This document shows, in pieces, positions 1 to 5,707 of a stretch of 6,754 bases of DNA. Source of the DNA: Hydrogenophilales bacterium RIFOXYD1_FULL_62_11. GTDB lineage: Bacteria > Pseudomonadota > Gammaproteobacteria > Burkholderiales > Thiobacillaceae. Location of the stretch: contig MGZO01000077.1 in the NCBI GenBank assembly GCA_001802655.1, forward strand, positions 3,682 through 10,435, in the 5' to 3' direction. A program made the translations under genes and the position numbers. Below the pieces are notes generated by a model. It had not been told where the DNA came from. It ran no database searches and saw only the letters and a program-made list of their open reading frames with translations. Each line of letters starts with the position of its first letter. Position 1 is the stretch's first letter.

Positions 1-1
1 T

Positions 2-301
2 GTGGTGGCGGGCAAGATCGCCGGCGTGCTGCAGGCGGAAAAAGTGATTTTCATGACCAACATTCCCGGCGTGCTCGACAAGCAGATGAACCTGCTCACC
101 GGCCTCACCCCGCGCCAGGTAGACGAACTGATGGCCGACGGCACCATCACCGGCGGCATGATTCCCAAGGTCGGCTACGCGGTCGATGCGGTCAACAGCG
201 GCGTCAAAACCGCGCATATCATCGACGGCCGGGTTGAACACGCGTTGCTGCTGGAAGTGCTGACGCCCGAAGGCGTCGGCACCCTGATCAAGCGCGGCTA
301 A
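2..301 (+). CDS. argB: Acetylglutamate kinase, C-terminal third (5' end cut by window)
   Basis: ArgB phosphorylates N-acetylglutamate with ATP, the second step of arginine (ornithine) biosynthesis, in the cytoplasm. Only the last 99 residues are here. The frame is already open at the window edge, so the apparent GTG at base 2 is an internal Val codon, not the start. Family hallmarks are visible: the VAGKIAGVLQAEK helix, the TNIPGVLD loop that in the family lies near the nucleotide site, the GGMIPKV segment whose Lys belongs to the active site, and the closing HIIDGRVEHALLLEVLT / GVGT block typical of the ArgB C-terminus. The length fits the last third of a protein of about 295 residues. It ends in TAA 40 bases before the EVE gene, with no clear terminator between. 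Identification is secure; whether the arginine feedback-inhibition N-terminal helix is present cannot be judged. Confidence 0.95.
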   Translation: MVAGKIAGVLQAEKVIFMTNIPGVLDKQMNLLTGLTPRQVDELMADGTITGGMIPKVGYAVDAVNSGVKTAHIIDGRVEHALLLEVLTPEGVGTLIKRG

Positions 302-341
302 ACTTTCCGCTCCCCGTTCCCCGCTTACTGTTCACCCAAAC

Positions 342-797
342 ATGCGCTACTGGCTGATGAAATCCGAACCCAGCGACGTCAGCATCGACGACCTCGCTGG
401 GTTTCCCAATCAAAGCGTCGCCTGGTACGGCATCCGCAATTACCAGGCGCGCAATTTCATGCGCGACCAGATGCAGGTCGGCGACAAGGTGTTGTTCTAC
501 CATTCGTCGTGCGCCGAGCCGGGCATCGCCGGGCTGGCCGAAGTCAGCGTGCTGGCGTATCCCGACGCGTTCCAGTTCGAGCCGGGACACAAGTATTTCG
601 ACCCCAAGGCGACGCCGGAGAATCCGCGCTGGGTCAACGTCGACGTGAAACTGGTGAAGAAGACGCGGCTGATGCCGCTGTCCGAGATCCGCACCTATCC
701 CGAACTCGCCAACATGCGCATCCTGCAGCGCGGCAACCGGCTGTCGATCACCCCGGTCGATCCCGCTGAATACGCCTTCATCGTCAAGCACCTGTAA
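342..797 (+). CDS. EVE-domain (PUA-like) protein
   Basis: A 151-residue cytoplasmic protein that is essentially one EVE domain. This PUA-like fold is related to human THYN1 and to YTH domains, and members are known or proposed to bind modified bases in DNA or RNA. Visible hallmarks are the opening WLMKSEP (residues 4-10), W28 followed by GIRNYQARNFM, a VGDKVLFYHS strand (46-55), GIAGLAEV (61-68), YFDPK (85-89) and W97-VNVDVK. Length and start match the family. The ATG at 342 is chosen because the conserved MRYWLMKSEP opening starts there. No Shine-Dalgarno is evident; the 40 bases upstream are pyrimidine-rich. The stop TAA shares its last A with the ATG of the next gene, so the two are probably co-translated. 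The ligand is unknown and no restriction-modification genes are in view. It is most likely a housekeeping stand-alone EVE protein. Confidence 0.9.
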   Translation: MRYWLMKSEPSDVSIDDLAGFPNQSVAWYGIRNYQARNFMRDQMQVGDKVLFYHSSCAEPGIAGLAEVSVLAYPDAFQFEPGHKYFDPKATPENPRWVNVDVKLVKKTRLMPLSEIRTYPELANMRILQRGNRLSITPVDPAEYAFIVKHL

Positions 798-1603
798 TGC
801 CCGAATTCGCCCCTGCCCTGCTGGCCGCCTACGTCGGCCTCGGGCTGCTGGTGGGTTTCGTCGCCGGCCTGCTCGGCGTGGGCGGCGGGCTCATCATCGT
901 GCCGGTGCTGATCTTTCTGCTGCACGCGCAGGGGCTGGCGGCCGGCATGGAGCCACAGCTGGCGCTCGGCACGTCGCTCGCCTCGATCCTGTTCACCTCC
1001 TTGTCCAGCGTGCGCGCGCACCATCGCCACCGCGCGGTCGAATGGCCGCTGGTGCGCCGCATCGCGCCTGGCGTCGTGCTCGGCACGCTGGCGGGCGCGC
1101 TGCTGGCGGCGCAGATGTCCGCGCTGCTGCTGAAGGGCGTGTTCGTCGTGTTTCTGTTTTATGCGGCGATCCAGATGTGGCTGGATTTCAAACCGGCACC
1201 GCATCGCGGATTGCCTGGACGCGTCGGCACCACCCTGGCGGGCGGGATCATCGGCGCGGTGTCGAGCTGGGTCGGCATCGGCGGCGGCACGCTGTCGGTG
1301 CCCTTCATGCTGTGGCACAACATTGCGCTGCACCGGGCGATCGCCACCTCGGCGGCGATCGGTTTCCCGATTGCGCTGGCGGGTGCGGCGGGCTATGCGG
1401 TAGGCGGCTGGGGGCTGGATGGCTTGTCGGCGGGCAGCCTGGGTTTCGTCTATTTGCCTGCGCTGGCGGGGATCGTGCTGGGCAGTGTGCTGACCGCGCC
1501 ACTGGGTGCGCGTACGGCGCACCGCTTGCCGGTGCGGCCGCTGAAACGGATTTTCGCGCTGCTGCTGATCACGCTGGCATTGCGCATGGCGTGGACTTTT
1601 TAG
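797..1603 (+). CDS. TauE/SafE family membrane permease (putative sulfite/anion exporter)
   Basis: A 268-residue, strongly hydrophobic integral inner-membrane protein of the TauE/SafE family (formerly DUF81). Members include exporters of sulfite or sulfoacetate and other small organosulfur anions; many are uncharacterised. The family's internal duplication is visible. GVGGGLIIVP (27-36) in the first half is matched by GIGGGTLSVP (160-169) in the second. Each is followed by a TS-containing helix (ALGTSLASILF at 56-66; AIATSAAIGF at 181-190). About eight hydrophobic segments can be traced. A basic, non-hydrophobic stretch at about 74-90 (RAHHRHR) is a probable cytoplasmic loop. The ATG at 797 overlaps the preceding stop (TAATG) and there is no separate ribosome binding site, so translational coupling to the EVE gene is likely. 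The substrate cannot be assigned. Sulfite export would suit a sulfur-oxidising host, but that is inference. Confidence 0.9.
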   Translation: MPEFAPALLAAYVGLGLLVGFVAGLLGVGGGLIIVPVLIFLLHAQGLAAGMEPQLALGTSLASILFTSLSSVRAHHRHRAVEWPLVRRIAPGVVLGTLAGALLAAQMSALLLKGVFVVFLFYAAIQMWLDFKPAPHRGLPGRVGTTLAGGIIGAVSSWVGIGGGTLSVPFMLWHNIALHRAIATSAAIGFPIALAGAAGYAVGGWGLDGLSAGSLGFVYLPALAGIVLGSVLTAPLGARTAHRLPVRPLKRIFALLLITLALRMAWTF

Positions 1604-1646
1604 CGCGCTGCCTGTCGCCGTGAATGACGCCTTGCGCGCGGGTGTC

Positions 1647-2768
1647 TCAGGCGTGGTGGTCGGCTAATTCGCGCATGATCGTTGCGACCGCATCGATGCG
1701 GACTTCAAATGCGCGGACGCACGCCGGGTCAAAATGGCGGCCACTTTCTGCTTTGACGAAATCGAATGCCTGCTCGAAGCTCCAGGCAGTTTTGTAGGGC
1801 CGCACGGACGTCAGCGCGTCGAATACGTCGGCAATGGCGGCGATGCGGGCGGTCAGCGGGATGGCTTCGCCTGCCAGCCCTTGAGGGTAGCCGCTGCCGT
1901 CAAATTTTTCGTGATGCCCAAGGGCGATGATGGCGCCCATTTGCAGGTAGCGCGAAGGGCTGCCGGCGAGGATTTCATGCCCGATCAGCGGGTGGCGGCG
2001 CATGATGACCTGCTCCTCCGGCGTATGGCGGCCGGGCTTCAGCAGGATGTGGTCGGGGATGCCGATTTTGCCGATATCGTGCATCGGCGCCGCCGCTTCG
2101 ATTTCGTCGCACTCCAGTGCGCTGAGCCCGAGTTCCTCGGCGACCAGGCGGGCGTATTTCGCCATGCGGATGATGTGGTTGCCGGTGTCCTTGTCGCGGT
2201 ATTCACCGGCCTTGGCCAGCCGCAACAGGGTTTCGCGTTCGCGGGTACGGACTTCGCGGGTCGCAGCCATCACCTGCTCTTCCAGCCATTTTGTGCGCTC
2301 GCCCTCCCCTTTCTGGCTGCGCCGCAGCGCCAGCAGCGTGAGGCAGCGGGCGCGAAATTCCTGCGGGTCGATGGGGCGGTTGAGGAAATCGGTAACACCG
2401 CCAGCCAGCGCATCGCAGCGAATCTGGCGGTCTTCGACCACGGTGACGAGGATCAGCGGCACGTCGGCGAGACCGCGCGCCGCGCGCACCCGGCGGGTCA
2501 GTTCGATACCGTCCATGCCGGACATGCGGTAATCGGCAATGATGAGGTCGGGCGTAACCTGCTGCATGAATGCCAGCGCGCCAGGCGGGTTATCGAAATG
2601 GTCGACGATCACGCCGGGCGCCAGAGTGCGCGCCAGCCCTTCCAGCAGGCTGCGCGTGGCGCCCCGTTCTTCCACGATCAGCACGCGAGCACCGCTGCGC
2701 TGACGGGGGTCAGGTATCGCGATGCCCGGTGGCACAGGGGGGATGGCAGGCATGGGCTTCACAGTCAT
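1647..2768 (-). CDS. Two-component response regulator with HD-GYP domain (probable c-di-GMP phosphodiesterase, RpfG type)
   Basis: A 373-residue soluble protein. Residues 1-26 are a Pro-rich leader. Residues 28-148 form a CheY-like receiver with phospho-acceptor D79 (in IIADYRMSGMDG) and T109. Residues 150-185 are a charged, probably coiled-coil linker. Residues 186-373 form an HD-GYP domain with the RDKDTGNH helix, H230-D231 with K234 (MHDIGKIGIPD), H259, H285-H286, and GYP at 293-295. It continues into IPLTARI and ADVFDALTS with RPYK. HD-GYP proteins with these residues hydrolyse cyclic di-GMP at a two- or three-metal centre, so phosphorylation probably controls turnover. Unusual: the acidic pair at the receiver start is E33-E34 rather than Asp-Asp, and the usual conserved Lys of the FLxKP loop is R131 (FLNRPID). 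No sensor kinase lies nearby. The start at 2768 lacks a clear ribosome binding site; M6 is an alternative. It is convergent with the permease and divergent from the hydrolase. Confidence 0.93.
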   Translation of the reverse strand: MTVKPMPAIPPVPPGIAIPDPRQRSGARVLIVEERGATRSLLEGLARTLAPGVIVDHFDNPPGALAFMQQVTPDLIIADYRMSGMDGIELTRRVRAARGLADVPLILVTVVEDRQIRCDALAGGVTDFLNRPIDPQEFRARCLTLLALRRSQKGEGERTKWLEEQVMAATREVRTRERETLLRLAKAGEYRDKDTGNHIIRMAKYARLVAEELGLSALECDEIEAAAPMHDIGKIGIPDHILLKPGRHTPEEQVIMRRHPLIGHEILAGSPSRYLQMGAIIALGHHEKFDGSGYPQGLAGEAIPLTARIAAIADVFDALTSVRPYKTAWSFEQAFDFVKAESGRHFDPACVRAFEVRIDAVATIMRELADHHA

Positions 2769-2848
2769 TTTTTACTGTTGATCAAACGACGATTCCGATG
2801 AAGTATCGGGTGGGCACGATCCTATCTTTAACGCGCTGGAGAAAAAAC
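2769..2848. promoter_or_regulatory. Divergent intergenic region, HD-GYP regulator / exported hydrolase
   Basis: About 80 bases separate the two opposing start codons, so promoters for both genes should lie here or just inside the neighbours. Weak sigma-70-like elements can be picked out. TATCTT at 2823-2828 on the + strand is 20 bases before the hydrolase ATG. GATACT (bases 2807-2802) on the - strand could serve the regulator. Neither has a good -35 partner at normal spacing, and no operator-like repeat is evident. The region is more AT-rich than the flanking genes, as expected for a promoter region. Confidence 0.4.
2838..2841 (+). promoter_or_regulatory. Ribosome binding site of the exported hydrolase
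   Basis: GGAG, seven bases before the ATG at 2849. This is the best Shine-Dalgarno match near any candidate start in this frame, and it decides the start against longer upstream options. Confidence 0.7.
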
Positions 2849-3604
2849 ATGAAGCAGAACAGTTTGTTGGTCTGGATGGTCGGGGCATGGGCTTTGCTGG
2901 TCTGGCCGATGTTGGCGGGGGCTGCGGGAGCGGATTATGCGCGCGAAAAAAAATGGGCCGACGAAGTGGTGCCCGGCCTGGTGGTGGGCGATCCGGTCTA
3001 TCTGCAAACGCCGCGTGGGCACCACAAGTTCCTGACCCTGTTCACGCCGGTGGCAGACACTGACAAGGCCGCCATCATTGTGCATGGCATGGGCATCCAC
3101 CCCGACTGGGGCATGGTCGGCACCCTGCGTACCGAGCTGTCCGACCGCGGGATCACGACCTTGTCGATCCAGATGCCGATTCTGGCCGCCGACGCCCAAG
3201 GCGACGCCTATCCGCCAACCTTTCCCGAGGCGGCCGAGCGTATCGGCGAGGCGGTCGCCTTCCTCAAGGCCAAGGGCTATAAGCAGATCGCCCTTGTTTC
3301 GCACAGCATGGGTTCGCGCATGAGCCGGGTTTATCTTGCGGGTCATCCCGATCCAGCGGTGAAAGCATGGGCGAGTCTGGGCTTGTCGCAGGAGGATTAC
3401 GCTGCGCTGAAATTGCCGATTCTGGACTTGTACGGCGATAACGACCTGCCACCGGTGCTGGGGAATGCGGCCAAGCGCAAACAGACGTTGTCCGCCGGGT
3501 CATCCCGGCAAAAGATGATTGCGCGCGCCGATCATTTTTACAGCGGACACGAAGCGGAAATGGTCGCAGCGGTGGCCGATTTTCTGAAGGCGAATTTGAA
3601 GTAA
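2849..3604 (+). CDS. Exported alpha/beta-hydrolase-fold protein (DUF3530-like)
   Basis: A 251-residue protein with an N-terminal signal peptide. It has K2, a hydrophobic core at about 5-23 (LLVWMVGAWALLVWPMLAG), and a likely cleavage after the AGAAGA stretch near residue 28, so it probably acts in the periplasm or outside. The rest reads as an alpha/beta hydrolase: strand plus oxyanion region AAIIVHGMGIHPDW (74-87), nucleophile elbow SHSMGS with S153, D199 (in LYGDNDLPPV) and H229 (ADHFY) as a plausible catalytic triad. Overall pattern and length resemble DUF3530-type proteins; the substrate is unknown. Start: the frame is open far upstream, but the ATG at 2849 is preferred. It has GGAG at 2838-2841 seven bases upstream, it starts directly at the signal peptide, and an upstream start would overlap the opposing regulator gene. 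The gene stands alone, divergent from the HD-GYP regulator; shared control is possible but not shown. Confidence 0.85.
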   Translation: MKQNSLLVWMVGAWALLVWPMLAGAAGADYAREKKWADEVVPGLVVGDPVYLQTPRGHHKFLTLFTPVADTDKAAIIVHGMGIHPDWGMVGTLRTELSDRGITTLSIQMPILAADAQGDAYPPTFPEAAERIGEAVAFLKAKGYKQIALVSHSMGSRMSRVYLAGHPDPAVKAWASLGLSQEDYAALKLPILDLYGDNDLPPVLGNAAKRKQTLSAGSSRQKMIARADHFYSGHEAEMVAAVADFLKANLK

Positions 3605-3625
3605 GCCTTGCTTGTCCGTGGAGGC

Positions 3626-3652
3626 CGCGAAGCGCACCTGTTTTACTTCGCG
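3626..3652. terminator. Weak hairpin between convergent genes, possible bidirectional terminator
   Basis: The arms CGCGAAG (3626-3632) and CTTCGCG (3646-3652) are a perfect 7-base inverted repeat around a 13-base loop. It lies in the 77-base gap between the hydrolase stop and the purC stop, where a terminator is expected. No strong T-run follows on either strand, so it is not a classical intrinsic terminator. The call rests on position and the stem alone. Confidence 0.3.
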
Positions 3653-3681
3653 CGAGTTGGCGTTCTTTGTGGATGAAGCGC

Positions 3682-4578
3682 TCAGCCCAGCAGCCGCATC
3701 ATCGCCTCGTTGTACTTGGCGGCGGTGCGGGCGACGATTTCGGGCGGCAATTCGGGTCCAGGCGCCTGTTTGTTCCAGCCGCTGGCTTCCAGCCAGTCGC
3801 GCACGAACTGCTTGTCGAAGCTGGGCGGGTTGCTGCCGGGCTGGTACTGGTCGGCCGGCCAGAAACGCGATGAATCGGGGGTCAGCGCCTCGTCGATCCA
3901 CACCAGCTGGCCCGCTTCGTCGAGGCCGAACTCAAACTTGGTGTCGGCGATGATGATGCCGCGAGTAAGCGCATACTCCGCCGCAGCCTGATACAGGGCC
4001 AGGCTGACGTCGCGAATCTGGGTGGCCAGATCGGCGCCGATGAGCGTGGCCATTTGCTCGAACGCGATGTTTTCATCATGCGCGCCGACGGCGGCTTTGG
4101 TCGATGGCGTGAAGATCGGCTGCGGCAGGCGGTCGGCCTGCCTGAGTCCGGCGGGCAGACAGACGCCGCACACCGACTGACTGGCCTGGTATTCCTTCCA
4201 GCCCGAACCCACCAGGTAGCCGCGCACGATGGCCTCCACCGGCAACGCCTTGAGTTTTTTGACCACGATGGCGCGGCCTGTCACCTGGTCACGTTCGCTG
4301 GCGGCCACCACGGATTCCGGCGCTACATCCAGCGCCTGGCTGGGAATGATGGCCTTGAGCTTGTCGAACCAGAACGCCGAGACGCGGGTGAGCACTTCGC
4401 CCTTGCCGGGAATCGGTGTCGGCATCACCACGTCGAAGGCCGAGAGGCGGTCGGTGGTGACAATCAGCAACCGGTCATCGCCCACGGCGTAGATGTCGCG
4501 CACCTTGCCCTTGTGAACCAGCGGCAGGGAAGCGATACGTGATTCGAGCAGGGGTTGGCCGAGGAACGGTGCGGACAT
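3682..4578 (-). CDS. purC: Phosphoribosylaminoimidazole-succinocarboxamide synthase (SAICAR synthetase)
   Basis: PurC condenses CAIR with aspartate using ATP to give SAICAR in de novo purine synthesis (cytoplasm). Counting from the ATG at 4578 it is 298 residues, the usual length of the roughly 300-residue bacterial/fungal type. Diagnostic segments are all intact: KGKVRDIY (23-30), DRLSAFDVVM (43-52), IPGKGEVLTRVSAFWF (56-71), VEAIVRGYLVGSGWKEY (114-130), PIFTPSTKA and HDENI (154-171), IIADTKFEFG (209-218) and IDEALTPDSSRFWP (228-241) with the PGSNPPSFDKQFVRDWL tail. Nothing suggests loss of activity. The ATG is where PurC homology begins, but the frame stays open upstream into the membrane protein. 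No Shine-Dalgarno precedes this ATG; the bases just before it are pyrimidine-rich. A TATAAT box lies 30 bases upstream. Whether it is made alone, only as a fusion, or both is open. Confidence 0.93.
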   Translation of the reverse strand: MSAPFLGQPLLESRIASLPLVHKGKVRDIYAVGDDRLLIVTTDRLSAFDVVMPTPIPGKGEVLTRVSAFWFDKLKAIIPSQALDVAPESVVAASERDQVTGRAIVVKKLKALPVEAIVRGYLVGSGWKEYQASQSVCGVCLPAGLRQADRLPQPIFTPSTKAAVGAHDENIAFEQMATLIGADLATQIRDVSLALYQAAAEYALTRGIIIADTKFEFGLDEAGQLVWIDEALTPDSSRFWPADQYQPGSNPPSFDKQFVRDWLEASGWNKQAPGPELPPEIVARTAAKYNEAMMRLLG

Positions 4579-5667
4579 GGCAGACGAGGCAGGATCGGAA
4601 AAGCCGGCATTATAGCTGCCGCGATAGAGGTCGCTCTGCTGGTATACGCCGCGCAGTTCGCGCAGCACTACCAGCAGCACCGCCGCCAGCGGCACCGCCA
4701 GCAGCACGCCGACGAAGCCGAACAGCTGGCCGAACGCCGCCAGCGCGAAAATCACCGCCACCGGATGCAGGCCGACCCGTTCGCCGACGATGCGCGGGGT
4801 AATCACGTAGCCCTCGAGGAGTTGGCCGACCAGGAAAATCCCCGCCACCCAAGCTACCCCGCTCCAGTCTGCAAACTGCAACAGCGCCACCAGCAAGGCC
4901 AGCGTCAGGCCCAAACCGATGCCGAGAAAAGGCACGAAGGACAACAGTCCGGTAAGAATGCCGATCGGCAGGGCATAGTCGAGCCCCAGCACCCACAGTG
5001 CAACGGCGTGATACAGCGCGAGGAGGGTCATGACCGCCAGCTGACCGCGCATGAACTCGCCGACCACCGCATCCATCGCGCGTGCGACGCGAGTGGCGGT
5101 CCCCATCCAGGGGCGTGGCACCAGCGCCGCGACGCGCGCCACCATCACGTCCCAGTCCTTCAACAGATAAAACATCACCACCGGAATCAGCAGCAGGTTG
5201 ACCATCACGCCCAGGACAGCAAGCGCACCGGTTTGCACGGAGGGCAGCCAGCTGTCGCTGTTTTCAGTGGCCTGTTCGGTCATCCAGCCTTTGAGCGCAT
5301 CGAGGTTGGGGGCGATGGTGATACCGAAGGTCTGCTGCAGCCAGGGCAAGAAGCGGGTTTGCAACAGGTCAAGGAAGGTCGGGAGGCGCTGACTCAGCTC
5401 GGCAAACTGGCCTTGAAACAGGGGCTGGGCAATCAGAATCAGGCCAAAAACTGCGAGGCCCGCCAGCACGATCACCGCCACGGTTCCGGAAACGCGTGAC
5501 CAACCGTGCGTTTCCAGCCGATCGACCAGCGGATCGAACATGTAGGCCAGCAGGGCACCGGCGAGGAAGGGGGTGAGGATGGGCCCCAGCAGATAAATCA
5601 GTCCACCCGCGATGAGCAGGAGGGAGAGCGCGAGCCAGGGCAGGCTGAACGGGCGGGGAGTCGTCAT
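3682..5667 (-). CDS. In-frame fusion: AI-2E/PerM-type membrane protein joined to PurC
   Basis: One uninterrupted reading frame of 661 codons joins two normally separate proteins. Residues 1-350 are a full-length AI-2E family (PerM-like) membrane protein. Residues 351-363 are a short Ser/Ala/Gly-rich linker (SYNAGFSDPASSA). Residues 364-661 are a full-length SAICAR synthetase. With no stop codon after the membrane part, any ribosome starting at 5667 must go on through PurC unless it shifts frame, so the sequence as given encodes a membrane-tethered PurC. AI-2E family proteins are generally modelled with a cytoplasmic C-terminus, which would place PurC in the cytoplasm where it works. The start ATG at 5667 opens directly before the first membrane helix. 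Upstream ATG 5718 would add 17 polar residues inside purM. Neither has a good ribosome binding site. Alternatives are a lost stop codon with PurC also made from its own ATG at 4578, or a base error near 4579-4620. Confidence 0.75.
   Translation of the reverse strand: MTTPRPFSLPWLALSLLLIAGGLIYLLGPILTPFLAGALLAYMFDPLVDRLETHGWSRVSGTVAVIVLAGLAVFGLILIAQPLFQGQFAELSQRLPTFLDLLQTRFLPWLQQTFGITIAPNLDALKGWMTEQATENSDSWLPSVQTGALAVLGVMVNLLLIPVVMFYLLKDWDVMVARVAALVPRPWMGTATRVARAMDAVVGEFMRGQLAVMTLLALYHAVALWVLGLDYALPIGILTGLLSFVPFLGIGLGLTLALLVALLQFADWSGVAWVAGIFLVGQLLEGYVITPRIVGERVGLHPVAVIFALAAFGQLFGFVGVLLAVPLAAVLLVVLRELRGVYQQSDLYRGSYNAGFSDPASSAMSAPFLGQPLLESRIASLPLVHKGKVRDIYAVGDDRLLIVTTDRLSAFDVVMPTPIPGKGEVLTRVSAFWFDKLKAIIPSQALDVAPESVVAASERDQVTGRAIVVKKLKALPVEAIVRGYLVGSGWKEYQASQSVCGVCLPAGLRQADRLPQPIFTPSTKAAVGAHDENIAFEQMATLIGADLATQIRDVSLALYQAAAEYALTRGIIIADTKFEFGLDEAGQLVWIDEALTPDSSRFWPADQYQPGSNPPSFDKQFVRDWLEASGWNKQAPGPELPPEIVARTAAKYNEAMMRLLG
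4579..5667 (-). CDS. AI-2E/PerM family transporter portion of the fused frame
   Basis: The membrane half, 363 codons including the linker. The first pair of hydrophobic helices (about 8-45) brackets the short loop LGPILTPFLAG. A third helix lies at about 61-82. A long soluble segment (about 83-145, with LPTFLDLLQ and WLQQTFGI) follows, as is usual in this family. The C-terminal half carries four to five helices with family hallmarks: LLIPVVMFYLLKDWD (158-172), LTGLLSFVPFLGIGLG (238-253), and GQLLEGYVITPRIVGERVG (281-299) with LHPVAVI. Family members are inner-membrane proteins variously proposed to export the signal AI-2, act as Na+/H+ antiporters, or serve as general permeases. Here the function cannot be narrowed. 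The usual family end, an arginine-rich tail after the last helix (LRELRGVYQQSDLYRG), is reached at residue 350, and the expected stop is absent. It is divergent from purM. Confidence 0.88.
4609..4614 (-). promoter_or_regulatory. Candidate -10 box for purC
   Basis: A perfect TATAAT on the - strand, inside the last codons of the membrane-protein half and 30 bases before the purC ATG (4578). Initiation about seven bases downstream would give a leader of about 24 bases. The -35 position at 17-base spacing (bases 4637-4632, AGAGCG) is poor, so an extended or activator-dependent promoter would be needed. TAT AAT also reads as Tyr-Asn in the fused frame. Confidence 0.4.
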
Positions 5668-5707
5668 AGGCGGTAAAATACCGCACTTTTTGATTCTGGA
5701 GCCGGGC
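5668..5707. promoter_or_regulatory. Divergent perM-purC / purM control region with perfect inverted repeat
   Basis: Forty bases separate the two opposing starts. They contain gcggtaaaataccgc (5670-5684), a perfect dyad with 6-base arms and an AAA centre. The dyad includes TAAAAT (5674-5679), a good -10 for purM that would place the transcript start near 5686, about 22 bases before the GTG. The dyad ends two bases from the membrane-protein ATG. It could be an operator controlling both directions or a small hairpin. No clear -35 is seen. It does not look like the longer PurR operator of enterobacteria. Confidence 0.4.
5698..5701 (+). promoter_or_regulatory. Ribosome binding site that fixes the purM GTG start
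   Basis: GGAG, six bases before the GTG at 5708. The in-frame ATG at 5612 lies inside the opposing gene and upstream of the likely promoter, so this site decides the start. Confidence 0.75.

Noticed and set aside
302..341. Pyrimidine-rich stretch with a repeated CCCGTTCCCC-like pattern between argB and the EVE gene
   Set aside because: Too short and imperfect to be a meaningful repeat; no promoter or terminator could be supported in it.
695..1522. Long - strand open frame (275 codons) opposite the TauE/SafE gene
   Set aside because: Arg/Gln/His-rich translation without domains, overlapping two well-supported + strand genes.
1603..1639. GCGCGC ... GCGCGC repeat between the convergent permease and regulator genes
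   Set aside because: The arms are only six bases around a 25-base loop with no T-run. In GC-rich DNA this is expected by chance, so it is not called a terminator.
1734..2801. Long + strand open frame (355 codons) opposite the HD-GYP gene
   Set aside because: A shadow of a strongly conserved - strand gene, with low-complexity composition and no motifs.
2570..2848. 93-codon upstream extension of the exported hydrolase frame
   Set aside because: It runs through the opposing regulator gene, is Arg/Pro/Ala-rich, and would bury the signal peptide. The ATG at 2849 has a good ribosome binding site.
4555..5499. Long + strand open frame (314 codons) opposite the PerM-like gene
   Set aside because: Its translation is rich in His, Gln and Arg with no recognisable fold, the typical mirror of a GC-rich gene. 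The - strand frame is a clear family member.
5612..5707. ATG at 5612 as the purM start
   Set aside because: It adds 32 residues without family similarity, lies within the opposing gene, and is upstream of the likely -10. The GTG at 5708 has GGAG six bases before it.
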